A DNA stretch of 64,000 bases from Hoeflea sp. 108 (lineage in GTDB: Bacteria > Pseudomonadota > Alphaproteobacteria > Rhizobiales > Rhizobiaceae), in contig NZ_KB890024.1 of NCBI RefSeq assembly GCF_000372965.1, positions 186,001 to 250,000 on the forward strand, given 5' to 3'. The notes beneath the pieces are model-generated. The model saw nothing but the letters and a program-made list of their open reading frames with translations. It was not told the DNA's origin and made no database searches. Positions 1 to 8,994 of this stretch are shown piece after piece. Within the stretch, counting starts at the first letter, position 1, and every line of letters starts with the position of its first letter. Position numbers and translations under genes: made by a program.

Positions 1-2
1 TC

Positions 3-776
3 AGCATGAGCCTCGGCCTGCGTGGCCCGGTCTTCGGCGTCACCTCTGCCTGCTCGTCCTCCAACCACGCTTTTGCCGCGGCCATGGACCAGCTTCGCCT
101 GGGACGCGCCGACGTGATGGTTGCCGGTGGCACCGACGCGCCGCTGGTCTGGGGCATCGTCAAGGCCTGGGAAGCGCTGCGCGTTCTGTCGCCCGACACC
201 TGCCGTCCGTTCTCGGCCGACCGCCAGGGGCTGGTACTTGGCGAGGGCGCCGGTATGGCCGTGCTCGAGACCTATGAACACGCCGTCGCCCGAGGCGCGA
301 CCATCCTGGCCGAACTGGCCGGCGCTGGCATGTCGGGCGATGCTTCCGACATCGTTGCACCGACCGTCGAAGGGCCGACGGCCGCCATGCGCGCCTGCCT
401 GCTCGACGCGGGCCTTGCGCCCGAAGAGGTCGACTACATCAACGCCCATGGCACCGGCACCAAGGCCAACGACCAGATCGAGACCGCTGCCATCAAGCGC
501 GTGTTCGGCGCCCATGCCCACAAGCTGTCGGTGTCTTCGACCAAGTCGATGCACGCCCATTGCCTCGGCGCCTCGGGCGCTCTGGAGATGATCGCCTGCG
601 TCATGGCCGTGCGTGAGGGCTTGGTTCCGCCGACTGCAAACTATCGCGAGGCGGATGCCGATTGCGACCTCGATGTCACGCCGAACGTGGCCAGGAAGCG
701 CGACGTGCGCGTCGCGATCAGCAATGGTTTCGCCTTTGGCGGCACCAATGCCGTGGTGGCGGTCAAGGCGGCCTGA
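3..776 (+). CDS. beta-ketoacyl-ACP synthase (KAS II/FabF type), 5' end outside window
   Basis: C-terminal 257 or so residues of a thiolase-fold condensing enzyme that elongates acyl-ACP with malonyl-ACP in the cytoplasm. The active-site Cys is in TSACSSSNHA near the window edge, the first catalytic His in NAHGTGTKAND and the second in MHAHCLGASGALE; the glycine-rich end SNGFAFGGTNA is typical. The frame is open to base 3, so the start lies upstream. A NodE-like or secondary-lipid condensing enzyme cannot be excluded without the N-terminus and neighbours. Family call secure, exact role not. Confidence 0.9.
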   Translation, partial: SMSLGLRGPVFGVTSACSSSNHAFAAAMDQLRLGRADVMVAGGTDAPLVWGIVKAWEALRVLSPDTCRPFSADRQGLVLGEGAGMAVLETYEHAVARGATILAELAGAGMSGDASDIVAPTVEGPTAAMRACLLDAGLAPEEVDYINAHGTGTKANDQIETAAIKRVFGAHAHKLSVSSTKSMHAHCLGASGALEMIACVMAVREGLVPPTANYREADADCDLDVTPNVARKRDVRVAISNGFAFGGTNAVVAVKAA

Positions 777-901
777 GCGGTCGCCTCGTCGCCTTCCTGT
801 CGTGACATCTGGATATTGATGCGCGGCCACGCCGCCACTACATCTTGCGTGCCCCCACCCTTGGCCGGCGTTTCCACGCGGCCCATCCCGAGGAACCGTC
901 G

Positions 902-1606
902 ATGAGCGATCTTACGCCCTTTCCGATTGCTGCGCGCTGGCCAGCCCAGCACCCCGACCGCATTCAGCTCTATTCCTTCCCGACGCCCAATGGCGTGAAG
1001 GTGTCGATCGTGCTGGAAGAGCTCGACCTGCCTTATGAGGCCCATGCCATCAACATCGGCAAGAACGAGAGCTGGACGCCCGAATTCCTGGCGCTGAACC
1101 CCAATGGCAAGATCCCGGCGATCATCGATCCCAACGGTCCCGGCGGCAAGCCGCTGGCACTGTTCGAGTCGGGCGCCATCCTGCTCTATCTCGCTGAAAA
1201 GACCGGCCGCCTGATCCCTGCCGACCGCGCCCGCCACTACGAAACGGTGCAGTGGGTGTTCTTCCAGATGGCGTCGGTCGGCCCGATGTTCGGCCAGCTC
1301 GGCTTCTTCCACAAATTCGCCGGCCGCGAGATATCAGACAAGCGCCCGCTCGAGCGCTATCGCGACGAGTCCAAGCGCCTGCTCGGCGTGCTCGACAAGC
1401 GGCTCGAAGGCCGCAAGTGGATCATGGACGACGACTACACCATCGCCGACATCTCGATGCTCGGCTGGGTGCGCAACCTCATCGGCTTTTACGAGGCGCG
1501 CGATCTGGTCGGCTTCGACGATTTCAAGAATGTCGCGGCCTGGCTCGAGCGTGGCCTCGCCCGTCCCGCCGTGCAGAAGGGACTGAACGTCCCGCCGCGG
1601 CCGTGA
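902..1606 (+). CDS. glutathione S-transferase, YghU/YfcG-like
   Basis: About 234 residues with an N-terminal thioredoxin-like GST domain (LYSFPTPNGVKVSIVLEEL, then NPNGKIPAI with the cis-Pro, then ESGAILLYLAEK) and an all-helical C-terminal domain ending in an ADISMLGW motif. The arrangement matches the nu-class YghU/YfcG disulfide-bond reductases rather than detoxifying GSTs; that subclass is an inference. The ATG at 902 is preceded by GAGG at 890-893 and fits the family start better than an upstream in-frame codon at 845. Followed directly by a strong terminator. Confidence 0.88.
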   Translation: MSDLTPFPIAARWPAQHPDRIQLYSFPTPNGVKVSIVLEELDLPYEAHAINIGKNESWTPEFLALNPNGKIPAIIDPNGPGGKPLALFESGAILLYLAEKTGRLIPADRARHYETVQWVFFQMASVGPMFGQLGFFHKFAGREISDKRPLERYRDESKRLLGVLDKRLEGRKWIMDDDYTIADISMLGWVRNLIGFYEARDLVGFDDFKNVAAWLERGLARPAVQKGLNVPPRP

Positions 1607-1625
1607 TCGGCGTCTCCTGAATACC

Positions 1626-1661
1626 AAAAAGCCGGAGCTGCGTTGCGCCTCCGGCTTTTTT
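1626..1661 (+). terminator. rho-independent terminator
   Basis: Perfect stem AAAAAGCCGGAG / CTCCGGCTTTTT around an 11-nt loop, ending in a T run. It sits just after the GST stop and before the convergent kinase gene, so it can act on both strands. Confidence 0.9.
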
Positions 1662-1678
1662 GTCCTGGACTTGCTCGT

Positions 1679-2287
1679 TCAGAGTTCCAGGTCGGCTTTG
1701 CGCCTGGCGTGAAGCACGCGGTCGATATTGGGCATGTCGTTGGTGTCGATCCAGTTGCGCGCGTCGGCGTCGGAGCGGCCATGCTCGCGCCAGCGCTCCA
1801 CCAGCCGCCGCTCCAATTCCTCGCGCGGCGAATTGACGAAGATGGTGAAATCGAACAGCGGCGCCAGCCTCTGCCACGGATCCTCGTCGAGCAGCAGGTA
1901 GTTGCCTTCGACCAGGATGAACTTCACGTCGGCGCTGACCACGTCTGCCGCGGCACGCGACAGCTCGATGCTGCGGTCGAATACGGGGATGGCGACATCG
2001 GGTTCGGCCGCCTTCAGCCGGCGCAGCAGCACTTCGAAGCCGGCAAAGTCGAATGTCTCGGGTGCGCCCTTGCGCGTCCTCAGGCCGCGCCTGTCGAGCA
2101 CGCTGTCGTCGAAATGGAAGCCGTCCATCGGCACCACAGCCGCAGCCCCGTCGGGCAGTACGTCGTGAAGGGCCGCCGAAAGCGTCGACTTGCCCGAGCC
2201 GGGCGGCCCGGCGATGCCGACGACGAAACGCTGGGCATGATGCGCGCGCTTGAACAGGGTGGCGGCGATATGGGCGATTTCTGACAT
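1679..2287 (-). CDS. P-loop kinase of the uridine kinase/pantothenate kinase-like family (FrcK-like)
   Basis: 202-residue cytoplasmic P-loop protein. Walker A GPPGSGKST lies at residues 26-34, followed by a substrate loop MDGFHFDD and the hydrophobic strand FILVEGNYLLLDE (Walker B region). It resembles the nucleoside/sugar kinase-like FrcK of rhizobial fructose loci, but no fructose ABC transporter genes are next to it here, so the substrate is left open. Start ATG at 2287 has an upstream GGAAGG. Convergent with the GST gene across the terminator. Confidence 0.8.
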   Translation of the reverse strand: MSEIAHIAATLFKRAHHAQRFVVGIAGPPGSGKSTLSAALHDVLPDGAAAVVPMDGFHFDDSVLDRRGLRTRKGAPETFDFAGFEVLLRRLKAAEPDVAIPVFDRSIELSRAAADVVSADVKFILVEGNYLLLDEDPWQRLAPLFDFTIFVNSPREELERRLVERWREHGRSDADARNWIDTNDMPNIDRVLHARRKADLEL

Positions 2288-2354
2288 GGACCTTCCCGAG
2301 GGTTACAGCTGTCATCGTGCCGCAAGTTCCGTCAAAAATGAGGCGGCGAAGAGC

Positions 2355-3446
2355 TCAGTTCAAGGGCGCATGCCCGATGCGCAGGAAGCTGTCGTCGAAG
2401 CCGACCTCGTCCGACGCGCCGCCGTCGAAGCCGAGCTGGAGCCGACCCCTGGCTGCGGTGACTGAACTTGGCGCTGTGCCCCTCAATGATGTGACCGCGC
2501 CAACCACCTGCCTGAAGCTGACGGTGCCGCCGAGCGCGAAGGCCGTTTCCACGCCCAGGCGTTTCAGCCAGTTGTCGCCGAGCGAGGTGGCATGGCCGAT
2601 GGCTGCGCGCCCGTCCTCGACACCGAGCACGCCGCGCCGGCCGTTCCACGGCGCGTAAAAGCGCCCGCCATTGCTGATCCACAGCATCGTCACCGGCAGT
2701 TCGGCGGGGTTCTTCAGCACCAGCACGACGTCGTCTTCGGCCTCTCGCGCCACCGCCGACCAGCCTATGCCGCCATGTTCTGCCTCGACCAGCGTGACGA
2801 AATCTTCATGTGCACTATCGGTGCGGAACTCAGTCAGGTCGAGCACGCTGCCATCTGCCGCCGGAAAACGGGTGAGATCGTGGCTCTCTGCCGGATAGGC
2901 GAGTGCGCTGTGGCCGCGCGCCGGGTCGGTCTCGGGCGACGTCTCTGGCGTCGCCGCCAGCCGTTTGGGCGAAAACGCCAGCCTGCCGCCTGCACGCATC
3001 TCCGTCATCGGGTGGTGGGCTACCGAAATCGCGCCGCTGCCGCCGATGAAACTGTGCTCCTGATAGAGGAAAGGGTGGCCGTCGCGCAAAGTCAGTCGCT
3101 TTTCGACCACGGCTCCCATGACCTTGCGCTCAAGCCGGAACGTCGCCTGCGCGCCGTCGGCCAGCTTCTCGTCGCCGACATGCTTCCAGGCGCTGTTGCT
3201 GGTCCAGCCATGCAGCGGCGCTTCCTCGACATCCGATCGAGAAAAGGGCGCGCAGAGGAAATCGCCCGACAGCCTGAGCTGGCCTGCCGGCATCGCGGCG
3301 GGCAGGTCGGGCGAGCCGATCCACTTGGCACGATGCAGCGGTCTGAGCGTCCGTCCGCCGGACGCGATAGCCAGTTCGGCGACATGCCCGACGGCAAGAT
3401 CGAGCGTCACCGAAATGCCCTCGGCCAGCAAGCTGTATTGGTTCAT
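2355..3446 (-). CDS. aldose epimerase/galactose mutarotase-like protein, function unknown
   Basis: 363 residues with the beta-rich pattern of the galactose mutarotase-like superfamily: an N-terminal segment on sugar-ring-like binding (RTLRPLHRAKW), central HHPMTEMRAGG and a late LWISNGGRFYAPW. No signal peptide is visible. The same kind of hypothetical protein occurs beside sugar kinases in rhizobia, and here it is transcribed just upstream of the FrcK-like kinase on the same strand, which suggests a shared sugar-related role. Catalytic residues were not assigned. Confidence 0.6.
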   Translation of the reverse strand: MNQYSLLAEGISVTLDLAVGHVAELAIASGGRTLRPLHRAKWIGSPDLPAAMPAGQLRLSGDFLCAPFSRSDVEEAPLHGWTSNSAWKHVGDEKLADGAQATFRLERKVMGAVVEKRLTLRDGHPFLYQEHSFIGGSGAISVAHHPMTEMRAGGRLAFSPKRLAATPETSPETDPARGHSALAYPAESHDLTRFPAADGSVLDLTEFRTDSAHEDFVTLVEAEHGGIGWSAVAREAEDDVVLVLKNPAELPVTMLWISNGGRFYAPWNGRRGVLGVEDGRAAIGHATSLGDNWLKRLGVETAFALGGTVSFRQVVGAVTSLRGTAPSSVTAARGRLQLGFDGGASDEVGFDDSFLRIGHAPLN

Positions 3447-3534
3447 GTCGGCCTCATCCCTTGCACTGCCAATGGGCGTTCGGGCCGCAGAGAAGCTGAT
3501 TCACCCAGATCAGTGCAAGTCGGGGGTGTAACCA

Positions 3535-4701
3535 ATGTTCAACACTGCAGGCATTAGATGTGTATTCGGTCGCGCGGCAAATGGACGGTTCGCTGCGGCT
3601 TTTGTAGTTTCGACCGGCGCTGCTTCGGCGAGGGGCGATAAGGCCCGGTCACAGGTGACGGACTCAAGGTTTCAGGTGTTGGCCCAGGCCCTTTCTCATT
3701 CGCTGCCATTCAGGCTTCCCCAACTCGGGATACTCAGGCGCGTCGTCGCGCTCCTTGCCGTGCTGTCGCTGGTGTCTGCCTGCGCCACGGCCGGCGATAC
3801 CCTTAATGTCGCCGCACCCCAGGCTGCGCCCGAGAAATATGCGGCAATCGTCGTCGACGCCAACAATGGCCGCACGCTGTTCCAGGCCTATGCGACCGCT
3901 CCGCGCTATCCGGCTTCGCTCACCAAGATGATGACACTTTACCTGCTGTTCGAGGCGATGCAGCAGGGCCGGGTCACCAAGGCCACCCTCATCCCCGTTT
4001 CCGACAATGCCGCCTCGCAGCCGCCGTCGAAGCTTGGCTTCCGACGTGGCGAGCAGATTGATGTCGAGGCCGCCATCCGCGCGCTCGCAACCAAGTCGGC
4101 CAACGACGTGGCAGTCGCCGTCGGCGAATATCTCGGCGGCTCGGAGGAGGGCTTTGCCCGCCAGATGACGTCGAAGGCGCGCCAGCTCGGCATGACGGCA
4201 ACCGTCTTCCGCAACGCGTCGGGCCTGCCCGACGATGGCCAGCGCACCACGGCTCGCGACATGGCCGTGCTCGGCATGGCGCTGCGCAAGCATTTCCCGC
4301 AGCATTATTATTATTTCTCGGCCACTGACTTCAGCTTCCGTGGCAAGCGTATCCGCGGCCACAACGACCTGCTCGGCCGCGTCAACGGCGTCGACGGCAT
4401 CAAGACCGGCTACATCAGGGCGTCCGGCTTCAACATCGTCACCTCGCTTTATGCCGATGGCCGCAAGCTTGTCGTGGTGGTGATGGGCGGCGACACGGCG
4501 CGCGAGCGCAACGCCCATGTCGAGGACCTTATTGCTCGCTACCTTCCGGAGGCATCGGGCGGCGGCGTGGCGGCAGCGCCGGCGCAGGCCGCACCTGTTG
4601 CGCTGGCGCCTGCGCCCGGCCCGGCCATGCCGATGCCGGTCGACACCGCCGCCATGGCCGCACCGGATGGCGCTCCGGTGCCGATGGCCGAGGTCCAATA
4701 G
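3535..4701 (+). CDS. D-alanyl-D-alanine carboxypeptidase (penicillin-binding protein, S11), probable lipoprotein
   Basis: Serine peptidase S11 that trims D-Ala from peptidoglycan in the periplasm. Motifs are in order: SLTK (SxxK, catalytic Ser), SAN (SxN) in TKSANDVAVAV, and KTG in DGIKTGYIR. Before the catalytic domain is a hydrophobic stretch VVALLAVLSLVSAC ending in a lipobox-like VSAC, so it is probably an anchored lipoprotein. The ATG at 3535 has a GGGGGTG upstream but gives an unusually long leader of about 56 residues before the signal; GTG codons at 3655 or 3676 would give a normal signal peptide. The Pro/Ala-rich tail is low complexity. Confidence 0.88.
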   Translation: MFNTAGIRCVFGRAANGRFAAAFVVSTGAASARGDKARSQVTDSRFQVLAQALSHSLPFRLPQLGILRRVVALLAVLSLVSACATAGDTLNVAAPQAAPEKYAAIVVDANNGRTLFQAYATAPRYPASLTKMMTLYLLFEAMQQGRVTKATLIPVSDNAASQPPSKLGFRRGEQIDVEAAIRALATKSANDVAVAVGEYLGGSEEGFARQMTSKARQLGMTATVFRNASGLPDDGQRTTARDMAVLGMALRKHFPQHYYYFSATDFSFRGKRIRGHNDLLGRVNGVDGIKTGYIRASGFNIVTSLYADGRKLVVVVMGGDTARERNAHVEDLIARYLPEASGGGVAAAPAQAAPVALAPAPGPAMPMPVDTAAMAAPDGAPVPMAEVQ

Positions 4702-4708
4702 GTCCCGG

Positions 4709-4730
4709 AAGGCGCCTATTCAGGCGCCTT
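4709..4730. terminator. bidirectional hairpin between convergent genes
   Basis: Stem AAGGCGCC / GGCGCCTT with a 6-nt loop, overlapping the stop codon of the cupin gene. It lies between convergent genes and is symmetrical, so it may end transcription from both sides, although T runs are short. Confidence 0.5.
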
Positions 4731-5117
4731 GTACTGATCGTCCGAAACGTGCTCAAGCCAATCGACGGCCTTGCCGTCCTTGGCCTCCTGGATCGCCAGA
4801 TGGGTCATGGCGTTGGTCGCGGTCGCGCCGTGCCAGTGCTTTTCTCCTGGCGAGAACCAGACGACGTCGCCCTGCCTGATCTCTTCGATCTTGCCGCCCC
4901 ACACCTGGGCCCAGCCGCAGCCTGCGGTCACGACAAGCGTCTGGCCCAGCGGGTGGGTGTGCCATGCCGTGCGTGCGCCCGGCTCGAAGGTGACGTTGAC
5001 GGCCCGCACCTGGGCGGGCGCCGGCGCCTCGATGACCGGGTCCTGGCGCACGGCACCAGTGAAATAGTCTGGTGACGGCTTGGCCGAAGGCCTCGACCCG
5101 CAACGCTTGATCTCCAT
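4716..5117 (-). CDS. cupin protein, Mn-dependent (R)-hydroxynitrile lyase (GtHNL) family
   Basis: 133-residue single-domain cupin. The metal ligands of the characterised Granulicella cupin hydroxynitrile lyase (His53, His55, Gln59, His94) are at identical positions here: WHTHPLGQ at 52-59 and PGEKHWHG with His94. The start at 5117 (MEIKRCGS) is preceded by AAGGAG and gives the same N-terminus as the family. Longer reading in this frame upstream is not coding. Whether the natural substrate is a cyanohydrin is unknown; many genomic homologues have no assigned role. Confidence 0.85.
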   Translation of the reverse strand: MEIKRCGSRPSAKPSPDYFTGAVRQDPVIEAPAPAQVRAVNVTFEPGARTAWHTHPLGQTLVVTAGCGWAQVWGGKIEEIRQGDVVWFSPGEKHWHGATATNAMTHLAIQEAKDGKAVDWLEHVSDDQYKAPE

Positions 5118-5239
5118 GTGATGTCTCCTTCCAAAAGAACTGGCTGCGGGCTTTCCGATGCCGACGAGCCTGCAATTGCCGCCACCATATGCGTTCCCGG
5201 TGCCGTTTGGCCCGGACAAAAGCGGGTGGCGTGCCGAAA

Positions 5240-5827
5240 TCAGTCCGGCAGGATGACCGTGGTCCGGCCGCTGGTCAGGTCGGTGACCATGCGGGCGACT
5301 GCCTCTGCATCCGCCTCTGGCAGGCTGACGGCCAGATCGGCGCCGGTGGCGGAAAAATCCTCGCGTGCGATCGTCACGCCCGGCCACGCGGCCAGCCGCG
5401 CCTTGACCAGCGCCAGATCGGAAAAGCTGCAGGCGACGCTGCCTTCGACGGTTGCCACCAGTTCCAGTTTTTCGGCGGCGCGCAGGCAGGCGGCGGCGGT
5501 GCCGCCATAGGCGCGCACCAGGCCGCCGCTGCCCAGCAATATGCCGCCGAACCAGCGGGTCACGACCACGGCCACGTTGTCGAGGTTCTGCCCGTCCAGC
5601 GCCTGCAGCATCGGTTTGCCGGCGGTGCCGCTCGGCTCGCCGTCGTCGCTGAAGCGATAGCCTTGGCCGATCCTCCAGGCCCAGCAATTGTGGTTTGCAT
5701 CCCCTTGGCAATGCGCGGCGATAAACTCTTTTGCCTCGGCCTCGCTCGCCACCGGCCCGGCAACGGCCAGGAAGCGGCTCTTCTTGATCTCCTGCGACAG
5801 GCTCTCGATGCGGGCGAGGGTGAACAT
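5240..5827 (-). CDS. YigZ/IMPACT family protein
   Basis: 195 residues with the UPF0029 signature: KKSRFLA near the N-terminus, DDGEPSGTAGKPML and VVVTRWFGGILLGSGGLVRAY, followed by a ferredoxin-fold C-terminal domain. Family members bind tRNA or ribosomes and are linked to translation control, but the bacterial role is not settled. The start at 5827 (MFTLARIES) is chosen because homologues begin there; an upstream in-frame ATG at 5932 adds residues with no family match. Confidence 0.88.
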   Translation of the reverse strand: MFTLARIESLSQEIKKSRFLAVAGPVASEAEAKEFIAAHCQGDANHNCWAWRIGQGYRFSDDGEPSGTAGKPMLQALDGQNLDNVAVVVTRWFGGILLGSGGLVRAYGGTAAACLRAAEKLELVATVEGSVACSFSDLALVKARLAAWPGVTIAREDFSATGADLAVSLPEADAEAVARMVTDLTSGRTTVILPD

Positions 5828-6010
5828 GTCTTTGGATACACAATGGTGCCGGCGGTCGCCAGCCAGCTCGGTGATTGCCGGGCGCGCGACTGGAAAAGGT
5901 GCGGCGAAGTTAATTTGCCACATCGGAGCCACTGGTCATCGCATCAGCTGCGCCTTAATGACATCTGCGTGACACCAGTTGCGATCAACGCCGAAAAATC
6001 CGGAGCCCAG

Positions 6011-7111
6011 ATGACCCAGCTGATGCCGTCCACCGAGGATGGCCGGATTCCTCCAGATGGGATCACTCCTGCTGTCGATCATGCTGCCGAAAAGGCGCTG
6101 GTTCGCAGGCTAGTGTCGCATTGCAATCGCTTCCGCGACCCCGACAACCGCCGTGCGGCATTCGAGTTGGCCGTCACGCTCGTTCCTTTCCTGGCGATGG
6201 GCGCAACGCTGGTCTGGCTGGCTGCCTATGCCGGCCCGTTGCTTGGCGGCTGGCGCTGGGCCGCGGTGGCGCTGCTGGCGCCGGTCTGCGCAGCCTTCCT
6301 GGTTCGTCTCTTTGCCATCCAGCATGATTGCGGCCATGGCTCGTTCACCAGCTCGCGCCCGGCGAACCGCTGGATCGGGCTCTTGCTCAGCGTGTTTACA
6401 TTTACCCCATACACCCTGTGGCAGAAGGCGCATGCCGCCCACCACGGCTCCTCGGGCAATCTCGACAAGCGCGGCATCGGCGACATCAACACCAGGACGG
6501 TCGCCGAATATGAGGCGATGACCCCGCGCCAGCAGCTGATGTACCGCATCTACCGCAATCCAGTGGTCCTGATCGTCCTCGGAGTTCCCCTCTATTTCCT
6601 CCTCGTCCACCGGCTTCCCTACAATGACGCCATACCGCGCGTCGATGCATGGCGCAGCGCTGGTGGGCTCAACCTGGCGCTGGTCGTCTTCTACGGTGCG
6701 CTTGTCTATCTCTCGGGCTGGATGGTCATGCTTGCCGTGCTGCCGGTGGTGGTCATGGGGGCATGGGCGGGCGGCTGGCTGTTCTACATCCAGCATCAGT
6801 TCGAGGAGACGCTGTGGGACAAGGACGACGCCTGGGACTTGCATGTCGCAGCCTTCGGCGGCAGTTCCTGGTACGTGCTGCCGCGGCCGGCGCAGTGGCT
6901 CACCGGCTCGATCGGCCTGCACCACATCCATCACCTCTGCAGCCGTGTTCCGTTCTATCGCCTGCAGGCGTGTTTCAACGGCAGCCAAGAACTCCGCGCT
7001 GCCAGCGAGCGGGTCAAGCTCACCTTCGGCAGGAGCCTCGCCTGCGTCAATCTCGCCCTCTGGGACGAAAAGCGCCGCCGCCTCGTCTCCTTCGCCGAAG
7101 CCCGCTCATAA
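6011..7111 (+). CDS. membrane fatty acid desaturase (DesA/omega-6 type)
   Basis: 366 residues, several transmembrane segments, and the three His boxes of di-iron membrane desaturases: HDCGH (105-109), HAAHH (141-145) and HHIHH near residue 300. It introduces double bonds into membrane acyl chains at the cytoplasmic face. ATG at 6011 follows CCGGAG; the open frame extends upstream but that part is antisense to yigZ and non-coding. This is the last chromosomal gene before the tRNA-Arg integration hotspot. Confidence 0.88.
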   Translation: MTQLMPSTEDGRIPPDGITPAVDHAAEKALVRRLVSHCNRFRDPDNRRAAFELAVTLVPFLAMGATLVWLAAYAGPLLGGWRWAAVALLAPVCAAFLVRLFAIQHDCGHGSFTSSRPANRWIGLLLSVFTFTPYTLWQKAHAAHHGSSGNLDKRGIGDINTRTVAEYEAMTPRQQLMYRIYRNPVVLIVLGVPLYFLLVHRLPYNDAIPRVDAWRSAGGLNLALVVFYGALVYLSGWMVMLAVLPVVVMGAWAGGWLFYIQHQFEETLWDKDDAWDLHVAAFGGSSWYVLPRPAQWLTGSIGLHHIHHLCSRVPFYRLQACFNGSQELRAASERVKLTFGRSLACVNLALWDEKRRRLVSFAEARS

Positions 7112-7137
7112 GGCCCGCAGGCGAAGGCGGCGTCTTG

Positions 7138-7267
<130 letters not shown>

Positions 7268-7376
7268 CTGCCGAATCCGTATTATTATATATTTATCAAT
7301 GCCTTGCGGGGCATGAAGACCGAGCGGCTATTTACACGCCGGGTTCATAGGCAGGCACGATCCCGCCACTTTTCGC

Positions 7377-8531
7377 CTATTGTTCTCGATACTCCCATCT
7401 CAATCGGAAAGCGTCTTCTTGACTGACAAGGATAGGTAGACTGCCATCGAGTGGATCGAGCGTCTTCACATAGTGCTCAGCCCAAGTGATCCATTCACGG
7501 ACTTCAGCCTCGTGCGGCGAGCCGGCCACGACCCGATGCTTCACCGCCTCAATGTAGGTCCGCAGGCGCTGAGCTTCGTCATGCGCAACTGCCTGTTGCT
7601 TGAGGATCGCCCCACGCACTCTTTCGATGGTCGCAAGACGCTCGCGCTCTTCGCGTCTTCGCTGTTCCTCTGCCCACCGGCGCTCCCGTTCTTCGCGTTC
7701 GAGCCTGTGTGCCTTCCGAGCTTGAGCAGCAACCTCAATGCCTCCGAGAAAACTCTGAAAGACGTCCTCAATCCTCTGCCGCTTGCCGTCAGCCCATTTC
7801 TGTCTGACGCCTAGGTAACCGGCATTAGTGATCAAGAGCTGTAGGCGACCTGACCGAACGCTATCGTATTCTGGGATTGGCCGGCCGTAGCGATGGTGCT
7901 CACGCATTTCCTGGAGGGAAGCTGTATGCGGGACCAACTCCCGCCCTTCAGACAGCAAAAGCTCAATTCTCTCGCCGTCTACCATGACACCGGCAGTTCC
8001 GTCGGGAGCTGCAGTCCAAGAGCTTTGGGCGATTGCTGCCTCCAGGGCAGCGAGTATGTTTGATGCCCGGTTAATGCTGCTACGTCCAATGTCAATTTGT
8101 GCAGGACCAGAATGGAGCCGCGCTGCTTCACTCGTTGCCGCTCGTCGTAGGTTCTTTTGGATCTTCAGTGCGATCGGGTCGGTGACCTCGACTTCGGCCA
8201 TTGGCGTTGGCTGCGGGGAGGTCGAAACTTCACTAGGAATACTCACCATCAAACTATCAGTTGTTAGCTCGATCTGGCCGTCGATGTGCAACGCCTGATT
8301 TCGACGATGTTTGCCCAGCGGCAGGGCGCGCCGAGTAGGTGGGCTACCATTCGCAACCATTCGCCAATAGTGCCGCGGTGGCATGGGTATGTCGTTATCC
8401 CGGCAGGCCGTGATAATCATCCTAGCTGAGGATTTGAGATCGTTGCCGACTTGCTCAATCGGTTTTGACCAAACGAGTTCGTGGAGCGCTGCGCGGGTCA
8501 GAATTGTCATGCCGGTTGAAGTCGATTGCAA
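7377..8531 (-). CDS. hypothetical protein with N-terminal HTH-like segment and coiled coil
   Basis: 384 residues. The first 60 or so (LTRAALHELVWSKPIEQVGN ... IPMPPRHYWRMVANG) match a recurrent HTH-like N-terminal module seen in bacterial hypotheticals that ends in a P-x-x-x-YW motif. The second half contains a long Arg/Glu-rich coiled coil (about residues 265-345). No catalytic motif was found. ATG at 8531 or 8510 are both possible. It is divergent from the retron and could belong to it or be independent cargo. Confidence 0.65.
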   Translation of the reverse strand: MQSTSTGMTILTRAALHELVWSKPIEQVGNDLKSSARMIITACRDNDIPMPPRHYWRMVANGSPPTRRALPLGKHRRNQALHIDGQIELTTDSLMVSIPSEVSTSPQPTPMAEVEVTDPIALKIQKNLRRAATSEAARLHSGPAQIDIGRSSINRASNILAALEAAIAQSSWTAAPDGTAGVMVDGERIELLLSEGRELVPHTASLQEMREHHRYGRPIPEYDSVRSGRLQLLITNAGYLGVRQKWADGKRQRIEDVFQSFLGGIEVAAQARKAHRLEREERERRWAEEQRRREERERLATIERVRGAILKQQAVAHDEAQRLRTYIEAVKHRVVAGSPHEAEVREWITWAEHYVKTLDPLDGSLPILVSQEDAFRLRWEYREQ

Positions 8532-8796
8532 TTTTGGTTTGTAGCCAACCTAATCGATCTACCGGATAAGGATATTGATTTGATGACGGGTCATAGATCG
8601 GAGTTGATGGCAAAAGCTCCAGCTAGAAGGGCAAGGCATCGCGGATTGATAAGCCTTGATGGCGAATTCGCTAGTCGCAGGGCTCAACCAGTTGGGTTCC
8701 ATTAACGTATCTACTTGCGGAGAACAAAAGCTTGCTGCCGTGGGCAGGAAGTCGCTTAGATTGACAAGTAATAGGGAGAGAAATACGTTCTGCGTG

Positions 8797-8923
8797 AGGC
8801 TTGGCCCTCTAGTTGGAGCCGTTGAATCCACGGCTACTCGCTGAAATGTCATTTCACAACGTCGTGCCGGCCGGGCTGACCGGACCGTGACCCGTTGAAA
8901 GGTAAAGAGCGAGGGCCAAGCCT
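8797..8923 (+). ncRNA. predicted retron msr-msd non-coding RNA
   Basis: A perfect 13-nt inverted repeat (AGGCTTGGCCCTC at 8797-8809, GAGGGCCAAGCCT at 8911-8923, extendable by a G-U and a U-A pair) brackets 101 nt and acts as the a1/a2 repeats. Inside are two short msr-like hairpins (8817-8835 with 6-bp stem; 8842-8856, TGAAAT/ATTTCA) and one longer msd-like hairpin (8861-8891, 6 plus 4 bp with a 2-nt bulge). G8812, just after a1, is the candidate branching guanosine. It lies 71 nt upstream of, and on the same strand as, the retron reverse transcriptase, which is the standard position. Confidence 0.75.
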
Positions 8924-8994
8924 TAGATACCGAAATTCAAGACATCCTAGTCGATCCGCTCTTTCCGCTGCAGATTGCTCACTCAGTAAAAGAC

